From Polytrichum commune (lineage: Eukaryota > Streptophyta > Polytrichopsida > Polytrichales > Polytrichaceae): a stretch of DNA of 64,000 bases. The stretch is from NCBI GenBank assembly GCA_950295325.1, contig OX485808.1, positions 1,864,501 through 1,928,500 of the forward strand, given 5' to 3'. This document shows, piece by piece, positions 12,480 to 24,079 of this stretch; within the stretch, counting starts at the first letter, position 1, and each line of letters begins with the position of its first letter. Under the pieces are notes generated by a model. It did not search any database. It saw only the letters and a program-made list of their open reading frames with translations, and had not been told where the DNA came from. The translations under genes were made by a program, and so were the position numbers.

Positions 12480-15240
12480 CACATATGCACAATTCAGTTG
12501 AGGCCTAATCACAACCTGAGTAACATTTAGCCTAAACTAAATTCAAAATCAAATATGATTTCAGGCCTAATCACAACCATTCCAATATCTAATCCAAACT
12601 CACATGACACTCAGATCAGATTCACGCCTAATCACAACCATAGCAACATCTAACCTTACCTCACTTCACACTCACATCAGATTCAGGCCTAATCACAAGC
12701 AGCCCAAATTGTAACCTAACTCACTTCACTCTCAATATAGCCCACTTTAGACCCCCCTCTAGGAAGTCTCTGTACCGAGACACACTGATGAGAATAATGC
12801 TGAGTTTCAGAAATCTTATTTCAGGCCTAATCACAACCTAAGCAACATATATCCCAAACTCACTTCACACTTAAATCAGATTCAAGCCTTATCACAACCT
12901 TATCAACTTCTAATCTTAACTCACTTCACACTGAATTCAGATTTCATGCATAATCACAAACTAAGCAACATATATCCCAAACTCACTTCACACTTAGATC
13001 TGAGTCAAGCCTAATCACAACCATAGCAACATCTAACCCAATTGATTTCACACTTAATTCAGCCCACTTAAGACCCTTGTCTAGGGTGTCTCGGGACCAA
13101 GACACACTATTTTGAACAAATGTGACTCTCAGAAATTTGAATTCAGGCCTTATATCAGCCTTACCAACTTCACACTTAAATCATATTTCAGGCCTAATCA
13201 CATTATTACCAACATCCAATTCAAACTCACTTCACACTTAAGGTTGATTTCAGGCCTAACAAAAAACTTAACAACATCCTACCAAAATTGATTTCACACA
13301 TAAGTCAGCCCAATTAAGACCTTGTCTAGGGTGTCTCGGGACCGAGACACACTTAAGCAACATTCAGGCCTAATCACAACCTTATCAACTTCTAACCTTC
13401 ACTCACTTGACACTGAAATCATAATCATAAGCTTAGCAACATCTAACCTAACTGACTTCACACTTAGATTAGATTCAAGCCTAATCACAACCTTATCAAC
13501 TTCTAATCTTTACTCACTTCACACTGAATTCAGCCCACTTAAGACCCTTGTCTAGGGTGTCTCGGGACCGAGACACACTTTTTTTATCAAAGCTAACTTT
13601 TAGAAATTTGATTTCAGGCCTTATATTAGCCTTACCAACTTCACACTTAAATCAGATTTCAGGCCTAATCACATTATTACCAACATCCAATTCAAACTCA
13701 CTTCACACTTAAGGTTGATTTCAGGCCTAACAAAAACCTTACGAACATCCTACCCCAACTGATTTCACACATAATTCAGCCCAGTTAAGACCTTGTCCAG
13801 GGTGTCTCGGGACCGAGACACACTATTTTGAACAATTCAGATTTGAGGCCTACTCACAACCTTATGAACTTCTACCCTTAATTCACTTGACACTTAAATC
13901 AGATTCAGGCCTAATCACAACCTAAGCAACATATAACCCAAACTCACTTCACACTTAAATCAGATACAAGCCTAATCACAACCTAAGCAACATATAACCC
14001 AAACTCACTTCACATTTAAATTAGATTTAGGCCTAATCACAACCTTGTCAACTTCTAACCTTAACTCACTTGACACTAAAATCTGATTTCGGGCATAATC
14101 ATAAGCTTAGCAACATCTAACCCAACTGACTTCACACTTAGATCAGATTCAACCTAATCACAACCATAGCAACATCTTACCCAATTGATTTCACACTCAA
14201 TTCATCCCACTTAAGACCCTTGTCGGGACCTAGACACACTTAAGCAACATTCAGGCCTAATCACAACCTTAGCAACTTCTAACCTTAACTCACTTGACAC
14301 TGAAATCATAATCATAAGCTTAGCAACATCTCACCCAACTGACTTCACACTTAGATCAGATTCAAGCCTAATCACAACCATAGCAACATCTAACCCAACT
14401 GATTTCACACTCACATCAGATGCAAGCCTAATCACAACCTTATCAAACTCTAACCTTCACTCACTTGACACTGAAATAAGCTTTCGGGCATAATCACAAG
14501 CTAAGCAACATCTAACCCAACTGATTTCACACTCACATCAGATTCAGGCCTATTCACAACCTTACCAAATTCTAACCTTCACTCACTTCACACTGAAATC
14601 AGCTTTCGGGCATTATCACAACCTAAGCAACATATATCCCAAACTCAGTTCACACTTAGATCAGATTCAAGCCTAATCACAACCATAGCAACATCCAACC
14701 CAATTGATTTCACACTCACATCAGATTCAGGCCTAATCACAACCTTATCAAACTTTAACCTTCACTAACTTCACACTGAAATCAGCTTTCGGGCATAATC
14801 ACAAGCTAAGCAACATCTAACCCAACTGATTTCACACTCACATTAGATTCAAGCCTATTCACAACCTTATCAAATTCTAACATTCACTCACTTCACACTG
14901 AAATCAGCTTTCGGGCCTAATAAGAAGCTAAGCAACATATATCCCAAACTCATTTCACACTTAGATCAGATTCAAGCCTAATCACAACCATAGCAACATC
15001 TAACCCAATTGATTTCACACTTAATTCAGCCCACTTAAGACCCTTGTGTAGGGTGTCTCAAGACCGAGACACCCCTTGTTGACCAAATCTTACTCTCATA
15101 AATTTGATTTCAGGCCTACTAAACACCTTACCAACTTCACACTTAAATCAGATTTCAGGCCTAATCACAACCTAAGCAACATATAACCCAAACTCACTTA
15201 ACAGTCAAATCAGATTTCAGGCCTCAAGACAAACAAATTA
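12480..15240. repeat. Satellite array with embedded hairpin, inside an intron
   Basis: About 2.7 kb of degenerate tandem units of roughly 60-70 bp. The recurring words are AGGCCTAATCACAACC, TAGCAACATCTAACCC and CTTCACACTTA. A longer-period unit ends with GTGTCTCGGGACCGAGACAC, an inverted repeat able to form a 9-bp stem, near 13085, 13330, 13556, 13800 and 15050 (about 230-245 bp apart where regular). The same satellite recurs at 58930-60700. It lies between splice-competent exons of the minus-strand ParB-like pseudogene. Confidence 0.85.
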
Positions 15241-15269
15241 AACGAATTGATTGGGAAGTATCAACTCAC

Positions 15270-15339
15270 TCCGGCCCAAAAGCACGCCTTAGCTAGAAAT
15301 GCACCCAGTTTCTCCTCGTTGGTGGGCTTAGGGGGCAGT
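15270..15339 (-). pseudogene. Exon half of the ParB-like pseudogene
   Basis: Removing the solo LTR at 15340-24079 and one copy of the GCAGT target duplication joins this stretch in frame to the exon ending at 24080 (through STREARKLPPKPTNEEK). It then runs to a good donor, GTGAGTTG, at 15269-15262. The restored junction supports both the insertion call and the reading frame. The satellite array begins just beyond the donor. Confidence 0.65.
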
Positions 15340-15876
15340 TGTGAGGCCAAATCCACCACCCTTAAGCGTCCTAGTCCGGGTGATGGCTTTGAGAATCACA
15401 CGTATCTCTTACAACCTTGAACTATGTACAAAGAAAGCATATTGTTTTCACTCATCGTGCTTTATTAATGTTAGCCTCTTGGCTTGTGCTAGAGGTGGCC
15501 TTCTCAAGAGTCCACCCCGCGGCTTTAGCCACACATGCCCTTAAGGACATTCCCCTCGCTCGTTTAACCTTCACTCCTTTTTTCTTGTCATCGCAAGAGT
15601 CTTCCACCTTCTCCATTAATAATGCAAGTGAGTTATTTTGACCGGGAGCTTCAAGTGTTGAAAAACACTTTACTCAACGGCTACACACACTCAAACAATC
15701 CCACACGTAGCACAACTAGCCTAATAGGTCTAACTACTTATCCACCCCTAAAGTGGTCTAATGTAATCTAGTTTTTTTATATGCTAACACCCACTAAATG
15801 GGTGTAGCCTTGCTAACCCCTAAATATCATTAATGGTAGGTTGTTGTTAAGCAACTCCAAGCCAGTTGGCCAAGGC

Positions 15877-16852
15877 TGTCGCGCACCTCTCCATGAGGAG
15901 TGCCCGAAACACCGTGGGCACAAGGGGGACCCCGGAGTGACACCCGGGACTTGTGGCGCCGTTGGTGAGAGGGCCCAAGTGATCCTAGTGTGGGTGAGGG
16001 CCCCGGGCGTTGGGAACGCCTCCCACCCACGGAGACTAGGATGCACAAGGGTAAGGCCATAAGCTATGCGTAGCTCATGGCGTGGTGATTCTAGAATGCT
16101 CAAGATCACCTCAATCGGAGGTGTGAGGTAGGAGTTATGGCCATTTGAGTGGGGTGCTGTCCCGGGACAGCGCCCTGGTACAGCAGTGCCTGGGAGTGAT
16201 TCCCGGGACTGCCAAGCTTCAAACAGGCATAACTTCCTCAAGACTTGCCCGAATGGGGCAAGTGAGGAGTCCATCGGCATCTACGTGAAGCGTAGATGAA
16301 AATGGAGTGGTTGGTTGTTATGATCAGACATCATACAAGGAAGTTATGATGGTCTGAAGCTGCTGGGGGGGTTCTAGGCCCAGCAGCTAAAGGAAAATGT
16401 CCACTTGGCCCCAACTCTTGGTAGAGAGACAAGAGGTTGGTTGGCGGTGGGGTAGGGGCCCCGTGTAGAGTCCTAGAGGCTTATATGGGTGAGGTGGTGT
16501 GGCCTCACCCACCCGAGGCCGAACGGCACGGCCTCCATGGGCTTTGGCCCATTGTGAGGCCATAGTTGCCTAGTATGGTTCGGGTTGTTGTAGTGTTGCT
16601 CCGGCAACACGATGATCAACATAGGATTGGACTTCCATGGATGGAAGTCCACATCAAAGAAATGGGTTACCGATTAAGGGGTGAGTCCCGAAAGCAAAGT
16701 AGGAGGGTTGGTTCCCCTTCTATGAACTATATGGTCCGGGGTAAGAGGAGCTAACCATTAGCATGGCGGTATGCGAAGGGTTAGCGCTCGTAACCTTTGC
16801 TAGAATTGAAAATTGGCAAGATTGTCAAGGGGGGCTAGCAAAGGTTGCGACA
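15877..16852 (+). repeat. 5' LTR
   Basis: GC-rich, 976 bp, ends GCGACA. By eye I find only two substitutions against the 3' LTR, both in the last eight bases. Confidence 0.9.
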
Positions 16853-16854
16853 TT

Positions 16855-16866
16855 TGGTATCAGAGC
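16855..16866 (+). other. Primer-binding site, initiator tRNA-Met type
   Basis: TGGTATCAGAGC lies two bases inside the 5' LTR. This is the standard primer site of many plant LTR retrotransposons. Confidence 0.9.
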
Positions 16867-16892
16867 AGGGTTCCAATATTTGAGCTAGCACT

Positions 16893-19800
16893 TTGAGGGA
16901 GACATGGCTATCAAACCTGAGGGTTATTATGGTGAGCCCGGGGTTTCCAAAAGGTTGTGAGGCTCAAATTGGAACAAAGATCATGTGTAAATGGAATTTG
17001 ACCATACCATTAGTTCTAATGACAATGGTGGGCATGATGGTGGATTCAGTAAGGAAAATGGTGGAGTCCTTTGAAAGGGCTCCCGCACACCTCAAAAAAA
17101 AAAACATTTGGGGCCTAGAATACCGAATGCACCCAAAACCTTGGAGGGCATTAATGTTGGATTGAAATTCCAATTCGAAATGCTTGGAAGGTATTGATGT
17201 TGGAATGGATTTGGTGCTAATGAGGCACCCGGGGCCTCTTAAGGCCTATGTGCGCTATTCAAACGCACAAATGAAGGATACACCTAAAACGGACGAGCTT
17301 TCTAAGAAATGCATCCTTTTAGGTGGGGTTTTAAAAGCGGGTGGTGGATGCGTTGTTTAAGTCCCCAAGGCTTCTTGAGGACATGGTGGGGACCATTAAG
17401 TTTGCAAGAGCATTGAAGCCGATGGTCCCAAAGAGAAGTTTGGCGGCGCATCACCACAAGTGGCTTTAGCCAAAGTAGGTCCCAAAGAAATGAGTGCAAA
17501 TTGTTTGGTCCATTTTACTTAGGCAAAACATGTTGGTGCCGCGGACAAACTATAAGAAATTGGTTTTGTGGCACCAAACCAATTTGTCCCGCGGACAAAA
17601 TGTTTAAAGTTGGCTTTGCGGACCAAGCCAAGCCAAGTTGCCGAGGACCGAATGTAAGACGATGGCATTGTGGGCAAGGCTAGAAGCCTTAAGCCAAGGC
17701 CAAATTTTTTGTACCTTGAGGCTCAATGAATGGGAGAAATGTCTCATGTGTTGACAAAGAGGCTACCACTCCTTCTTGAGCCCAAAATTCACAAGGAAGT
17801 TGGGGCTTGCCGATTGATAGAGCGGGCAAGCCCACCAAGGTGCGGTTTGGAAAGGGCGAACCGCATGAGACAAAGGAGGCCGCGATGCATGTAACCTTTC
17901 AATGTGGGACACTGGATTTTTGTCAAAATTTCACACCATGTGAAATAGATGAAATGCATGTCATTGTGAAGGCCGCCTACTTTGAAACTCACATGATAGA
18001 TGTGAGGTGCAAGCCGGTGAGCTTGCGGTGCATTATGATGTGTCATAATGGCAAAGAATTGAAGTTCAAATTGACAAGGACTCCTATGGTAGGAGGACCC
18101 AAGTTGAATTTGGTCTTAATGGACCAAATGAAAAATAGAAAACATAATGGTCGTGGTTCGATTGGAGCAACTCCAAGGAATGAATGGGGAGGTTAGGAAA
18201 GATGGGCCTCCTCCAAACCACATTGGTGGGATGTTGGTGAGATACAAGGATGTATTCACCAATGTGTTGCCCAAAAAGTTACCGCCAAGAAGTGAAAAAT
18301 AACTTTGCTCAACGAGAGATTGAGTTCTTGAGGTATGTGGTGACAAAGGAAGTTGGTGGACGAACATGAAGAATGTCAAGGCAATCCAATAAGAGAATTG
18401 GCCCTTGATTCAAGAAAAAAGCTTAGGTCATTTGTTGGCTTAGACAACTACTACCACCATTTCATTCATGGTTTCTCTAAGGTTGCTAGAACCTTAGTCA
18501 ACATGTTGGAAAAAATGGCTATCCCAAGAGTGGGATGAGCCTTGTCACCAAGCCTTTGGGGAGCTCAAGAGTAACTTCTCTTCACAACATGTGGTTAAGT
18601 TTCCGGGTTTTCATGAGCATGTTGAGGTGCACATGAAGGCGAAGGACTTTACCATTGGCGGATGTTGATCCAAGATGGATGACCATTGCTTATAAGAGTA
18701 CTAAGCTCCATGGTTGTAGAAGCTTGTCCAACTTGTGCAAGAAATGGCTATCCCAAGAATGGGATGAGCCTTGCCACCAAGTCTTTGAGGAGCTTAAGAC
18801 CAGGTTCCTCTTTACCACCCGTGTTCAAGTTCGCGGAGCTTCAAAAAACCTTTTGAGGTGCATACGGTGGGTGAGTGACTTTACCATTGGCGGATGTTAA
18901 TGCAAGATGGATGGCCATTGCATATGAGAGCATGAAGCTCGATGGTTCGACTTGTGGAAGAAATGGCTATCCCAAGAGTGGGATGATGTTTGTCACGAGT
19001 TTTTGGGGAGCTTAAGACCAAGTTCTCTTCGCCGCCCGTGCTCAAGTTCGCGGAGCTTGACAAACCTTTTGAGGTGCATACGGGGGTGAATGACTTTGCC
19101 AATGGTGGATTATGTGTAAGATGGATGGCCATTGCATATGCGAGCATGAAGCTCGATGGTTGTCAAAGAAGACAACCAACTCATGACAAAGAACTTCTTT
19201 GCGGTAGTGCATTGCTTGAAGATGTGGCGACACTAGTTGGGGTCGCACAAAGTAAAGGTCTACAAGGACAATGTGTCCTAAAAGTATTTTGACATACAAG
19301 CGCAAGTGAGCGCCAAGTCATTGCGTTGGCATGATAGCTTGGCGCTTATGAAGGTGGATTTGGTCCACAAACCGGACCGTGGAAATGTGGTGCCGGATGC
19401 GCTAAGTAGACGGGAAGAGTTCCAAGCAATGAGAACCATCCAAACCTTGTGGCTAATGTGTGCCGGTGAAGGAAACTTGTGATGCAAGATACGGGAGGCG
19501 TAAATTTACTACCCCAAAGCACAAATGTTTTTAGGGGAGCTTCGCAAGAGCAAGGTGCTCAAAGAGGTTAAGTTGGTGGACGGATTGTTCAAGTGTAAAC
19601 AAAGTCGGGTGTATGTGCCACAAGGCAAGTTGAGGCTATCGGTTTTGAAGGAAGAATGTGATAGTCCTATTGCCGGCCATAGAGGAGAAAGAAAAAGCCG
19701 CCATAGAATGGTGTCATGGGGGTACCATTGGCGGTGCATAAAGAAGGATATAACCCACTTTGTGAAGGCTTGGATAAAGTGCCAAGTGAATTGAGCCTCT

Positions 19801-20980
19801 TACCAAAAGCAAGGCGGTTTCTTGCAACCGTTGCCTATCCCGTCGGGGCCATGGCATAGTATGTGCATGGACTTGATCACAAGTTTGTCGGAGTCACATG
19901 GGTATGATGCCATCTTGTTGATGGTAGAGCGGTTTGCCAAGTTGGCACACATGGTGCCGATTGTGGGAACCGCCACCGCGTTGGAGACCGCATAGCCTTT
20001 TCTCAAAGGATGGTTGAGGCACCACGGGTTGCCAAGAGTGATTGTGTGGGATCAAGATCCAAAGTTCACAAGTGCATTTTCAATGCAATTCTCTAAGGAG
20101 GTCGGATGAAACTAAGGTTTACCACGGCCTTGCATTCCCAAATGAATGGGAAAACGGAGCATGTGAATGTAGTCTTGAAGCAATACTTGAGGAACTTGGT
20201 GGGGGCGGACCAAGGAGATTGGGCGGTCTATGGGGGTCGAGCGGAGTGTAATTGCAATGTAGCCACGCACTTGGCTACCAAGGGGTGGTCTTTCGTGGTG
20301 GCTTATGGAGTGGATGCGCTCCAACCTATTAACCTAGCTCTCGAGGGGGCACATTCAACACTAGAGTTCAACCAAGATGGTGAGGACTTGGCCAAGGATG
20401 GTAAACAAGTCTTGGAGATGACCAAGTTGTTGGTGGAGAAAGCCCGAAGGTGCTACGGAGTGCAAGTCAATGCCGGAAGACGCGAAGTGGAGAATGAGGT
20501 GGGCCAAAAGGTACGGTGTTGTTGAATGTGAACAACTTCACTTAGCCGAAAGGCCTCACTCCAAAGTTCATGTCCAAAATTGGAGCTTTGTTTTCCGTTG
20601 TGGAACAAGTGTTCAAGGACATGTATAAGTTGGAATTACCGCCGGAGATCAAAGTGCATCCGACATTTCATGTCTCATTACGAAAATCATTTTAGGACGA
20701 CACCTTGTGGCCCGATCACAAGCAAGTGATTAGGCCACCTCCCGACGTTGTGGAGGTCATTTGGAACATGAGGTAGGAGGGCACCCTCAAGTGTAGGAAA
20801 CCCAAGTGAAAATGAAAAAAATGTACAAAAAAGTACTTGGTGAAATGGTGAGGATACCATGAAAAAGAAACCGCTTGGGTGGCGGCAAGAGACATGGTAA
20901 ACACCAATGAATTGGTGAAGCACTTTGAAGAAACTAAGGCTAAGGATTCCAATAAAATGAAGCGTAGGCATTGATGAGGA
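16893..20980 (+). pseudogene. Degenerate gag-pol of the chromodomain retrotransposon
   Basis: No frame stays open, but pol domains are in order. Connection/thumb-like FVGLDNYYHHF is at about 18437. RNase H-like segments with PFEVHT occur at 18.6-19.2 kb. An integrase zinc-finger region (AGHRGERKS, then WIKC) is at 19.67-19.79 kb. The integrase core shows CMDLI about 19865, WDQDPKF about 20048 and QMNGKTEHVN about 20140. Near 20840 there is a chromodomain-like YLVKW.GY..E..WV. Stops and frameshifts occur throughout, so it cannot make a working polyprotein. Confidence 0.85.
18510..19130 (+). repeat. Triplicated RNase H segment
   Basis: AATGGCTATCCCAAGA.TGGGATGA begins near 18513, 18746 and 18961. 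Each copy is followed by the same GAGCTTAAGA and TTTGAGGTGCA blocks, giving three imperfect tandem copies with a period of about 215-230 bp. Confidence 0.85.
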
Positions 20981-21786
20981 CATCAATCTCCTTTAGTGGG
21001 GGAGAGACGCTAGTAGCACACTTAGCTTCGAGGTTAATTATGCCACAACATGAACTTGTTCTTTGGCTTGAGGGAATAAAGTCCAAACTTTAGTGGTGCA
21101 AAGAGAAAAGTATGAGATGAGGTCCTAGTCTTGTACTTGTGCTTGGTTAATGGAAGAGGGGGAATAGATATGCCAAACTAGGTTGGGTAAGCCGAGTAAT
21201 TGGGGGCCATGGCTTGGAGGGGTCTTGGATAAAACCAAGAAACTTCTTCGTTATGGGCTTGTCCGGGCGGGGGCAAGGTGATGGCGCGTGCTCATAAAAG
21301 TGCTACCCGCGAGCTAACGAGAGTTGGCGCATGGGAGTCATGAACCCATGTCTCGAAAGAGCAAAGTGGGAACCGAGTCGGGCGGGACTTGGCATCACCC
21401 CCGTGCGATCGAGGCGTGGCTTAACAATGGAAAGCCATCTCGGAGTTGCAACCGAGACAACTTAGTGGAAGCGTTGAGGTCTCGCCTAGATGTGTCACGT
21501 TAGGCTAGTGGAGCCTAACGGGGGAGGCCCCAAAGGAGGGGCAACCCAAGTGAGTCCCAAAGTAGGTGGGTCTAGTATAGGTTAGGTCCTTGGAGGAGTT
21601 CCAAGGTCGCTAACGGAACACCTAGTAACGACACCTTTGGGACTATGCCAAATTTGAAGATGCATTGTGGGGGTCGCGCCCTAAGGTAAACACAATGCGG
21701 CACCATAGAGGATGGCAACTTGAGAATTGGTGTGCCGACTACGAGTATAGTCGATGAGGGCATCGACTCCGTTTGGTGGGGGTGAG

Positions 21787-22762
21787 TGTCGCGCACCTCT
21801 CCATGAGGAGTGCCCGAAACACCGTGGGCACAAGGGGGACCCCGGAGTGACACCCGGGACTTGTGGCGCCGTTGGTGAGAGGGCCCAAGTGATCCTAGTG
21901 TGGGTGAGGGCCCCGGGCGTTGGGAACGCCTCCCACCCACGGAGACTAGGATGCACAAGGGTAAGGCCATAAGCTATGCGTAGCTCATGGCGTGGTGATT
22001 CTAGAATGCTCAAGATCACCTCAATCGGAGGTGTGAGGTAGGAGTTATGGCCATTTGAGTGGGGTGCTGTCCCGGGACAGCGCCCTGGTACAGCAGTGCC
22101 TGGGAGTGATTCCCGGGACTGCCAAGCTTCAAACAGGCATAACTTCCTCAAGACTTGCCCGAATGGGGCAAGTGAGGAGTCCATCGGCATCTACGTGAAG
22201 CGTAGATGAAAATGGAGTGGTTGGTTGTTATGATCAGACATCATACAAGGAAGTTATGATGGTCTGAAGCTGCTGGGGGGGTTCTAGGCCCAGCAGCTAA
22301 AGGAAAATGTCCACTTGGCCCCAACTCTTGGTAGAGAGACAAGAGGTTGGTTGGCGGTGGGGTAGGGGCCCCGTGTAGAGTCCTAGAGGCTTATATGGGT
22401 GAGGTGGTGTGGCCTCACCCACCCGAGGCCGAACGGCACGGCCTCCATGGGCTTTGGCCCATTGTGAGGCCATAGTTGCCTAGTATGGTTCGGGTTGTTG
22501 TAGTGTTGCTCCGGCAACACGATGATCAACATAGGATTGGACTTCCATGGATGGAAGTCCACATCAAAGAAATGGGTTACCGATTAAGGGGTGAGTCCCG
22601 AAAGCAAAGTAGGAGGGTTGGTTCCCCTTCTATGAACTATATGGTCCGGGGTAAGAGGAGCTAACCATTAGCATGGCGGTATGCGAAGGGTTAGCGCTCG
22701 TAACCTTTGCTAGAATTGAAAATTGGCAAGATTGTCAAGGGGGGCTAGCAAAGGTATCGACA
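21787..22762 (+). repeat. 3' LTR
   Basis: 976 bp, preceded by the purine-rich GGTGGGGGTGAG as a candidate polypurine tract. Confidence 0.9.
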
Positions 22763-22767
22763 AAGGC

Positions 22768-23345
22768 CTTGCTGCCTAGTAACCAGAACTCCACCAGTGG
22801 CCGAGGCCTTCGCTGCCTAGTAACCAGAACTCCAGCAGTTGGCCAAGGCCTTGCTGCCTAGTAACCAGAACTCCAGCAGTTGGTCAAGGCCTTGCTGCCT
22901 AGTAACCAGAGCTCCACCAGTGGCCGAGGCCTTCGCTGCATAGTAACCAGAACTCCACCCAGTTGGCCGAGGTCTTGCTGCCTAGTAACCAAAACTCCAG
23001 CAGTTGGCCAAGGCCTTGCTGCCTAGTAACCAGAACTCCACCAGTGGCCAAGGCCTTGCTGCCTAGTAACCAGAACTCCACCAGTTGGCCAAGGCCTTGC
23101 TGCCTAGTAACCAGAGCTCCACCAGTGGCCGAGGCCTTCGCTGCATAGTAACCAGAACTCCACCCAGTTGGCCGAGGTCTTGCTGCCTAGTAACCAGAAC
23201 TCCACCAGTGGCCAAGGCCTTCGCTGCATAGTAATCAGAACTCCACCCAGTTGGCCGAGGTCTTGCTGCCTAGTAACCAGAACTCCAACAGTTGGCCAAG
23301 GCCTTGCTGCCTAGTAACCAGAACTCCACCAGTGGCCAAGGCCGT
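22768..23345 (+). repeat. Minisatellite, about 41-44 bp unit
   Basis: Roughly fourteen copies of a unit containing TGCTGCCTAGTAACCAGA and CTCCACCAGTGGCCAAGGC, with small length variants. A partial unit survives left of the nested retrotransposon (about 15850-15876), showing the array belonged to the LTR before that insertion. Confidence 0.9.
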
Positions 23346-24079
23346 CAATTACCCGAACGGGTAACCCCCTACTAGTTGCGCCTTAACACAACCCCCTTCA
23401 TTCACTAACCAAATGTTTTCTAAGTTTCTCTTACTCTTTCCTTTCCCTTGCCCCTAATGAACTAATCTAACACTCTAGTTTCACTAACTACTAACTAATC
23501 AACACATGCAACCCTACTCCTAAGAGCTCACTCACTTGGGAGGTATTGAGAGAGAGAGTTATCCAATTAACTTCACTAAAAACTAATAATCCACACACGT
23601 GGCTCAAGCTCTTAAGAGCTTGCTCCCTTGAGAGCGCTTGATGGAGAGAGAGAAAAATGAGAGAAAAACACCTTAAGTAGCAAAGAGGGAGAGGGGAAGA
23701 GAGGGTGAGAGAGGTGAGGATAGGATGAGAGGATTAGCACCTCCAATCACAATCCTTTAACCCTCTCCTTCAAAGTAGGGACTCATCCCCATCCACCAAG
23801 CTTCCTTCTTCCTAAACTACCAAGGTGGATCCAAAAGTGGGCATTTAACCCACGGAGCTCACCTTGCTTCACCTTACCCCCTTACTCACATAATCAAGGC
23901 ATCCTCTTATTGAAATCAAACCTTGAATTAACTACACAACACATTCTAATGCCTAAACTTAAATCCACACCACACTTCACTCTTTTTATGTTTTGTGAAT
24001 AATCATAACACATCAAAGTCAAACTAAAATTGGTTTCGAAGAGTTAATCACCACATGTGGGCACCATTTTGGGCTCACA

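Larger units (their letters stand above)
15877..22762 (+). mobile_element. Chromodomain-bearing Ty3/gypsy retrotransposon
   Basis: Two 976-bp LTRs (15877-16852 and 21787-22762), beginning TGTCGC and ending GCGACA or TCGACA, enclose a 4.9-kb internal region. The flanking 5-bp direct repeat is AAGGC (15872-15876 and 22763-22767). It inserted into one unit of the minisatellite of the surrounding LTR, whose sequence can be seen on both sides. The internal polyprotein is heavily damaged. Confidence 0.92.
15340..24079 (+). mobile_element. Solo LTR (TGTGAGGCC family) containing a nested element
   Basis: Begins TGTGAGGCCAAA and ends GGGCTCACA. GCAGT flanks it at 15335-15339 and 24080-24084, a perfect 5-bp target duplication. 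With the nested retrotransposon (15877-22762 plus its duplicated AAGGC) taken out, about 1.85 kb of LTR remains, much of it minisatellite. It disrupts an exon of the minus-strand ParB-like gene. Because both ends share one target duplication, this is a solo LTR and not the partner of the LTR at 8953. Confidence 0.8.

Noticed and set aside
15813-16280. Open frames of 70-155 codons in the 5' LTR, repeated at 21572-22190
   Set aside because: They lie inside GC-rich LTR sequence, occur on both strands and are identical in both LTRs; no domain is recognisable.
8953-24079. The two TGTGAGGCC LTRs as the 5' and 3' ends of one retrotransposon
   Set aside because: The right copy has its own perfect GCAGT target duplication on both sides, so it is a solo LTR. 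The two copies are also strongly diverged in length and minisatellite.
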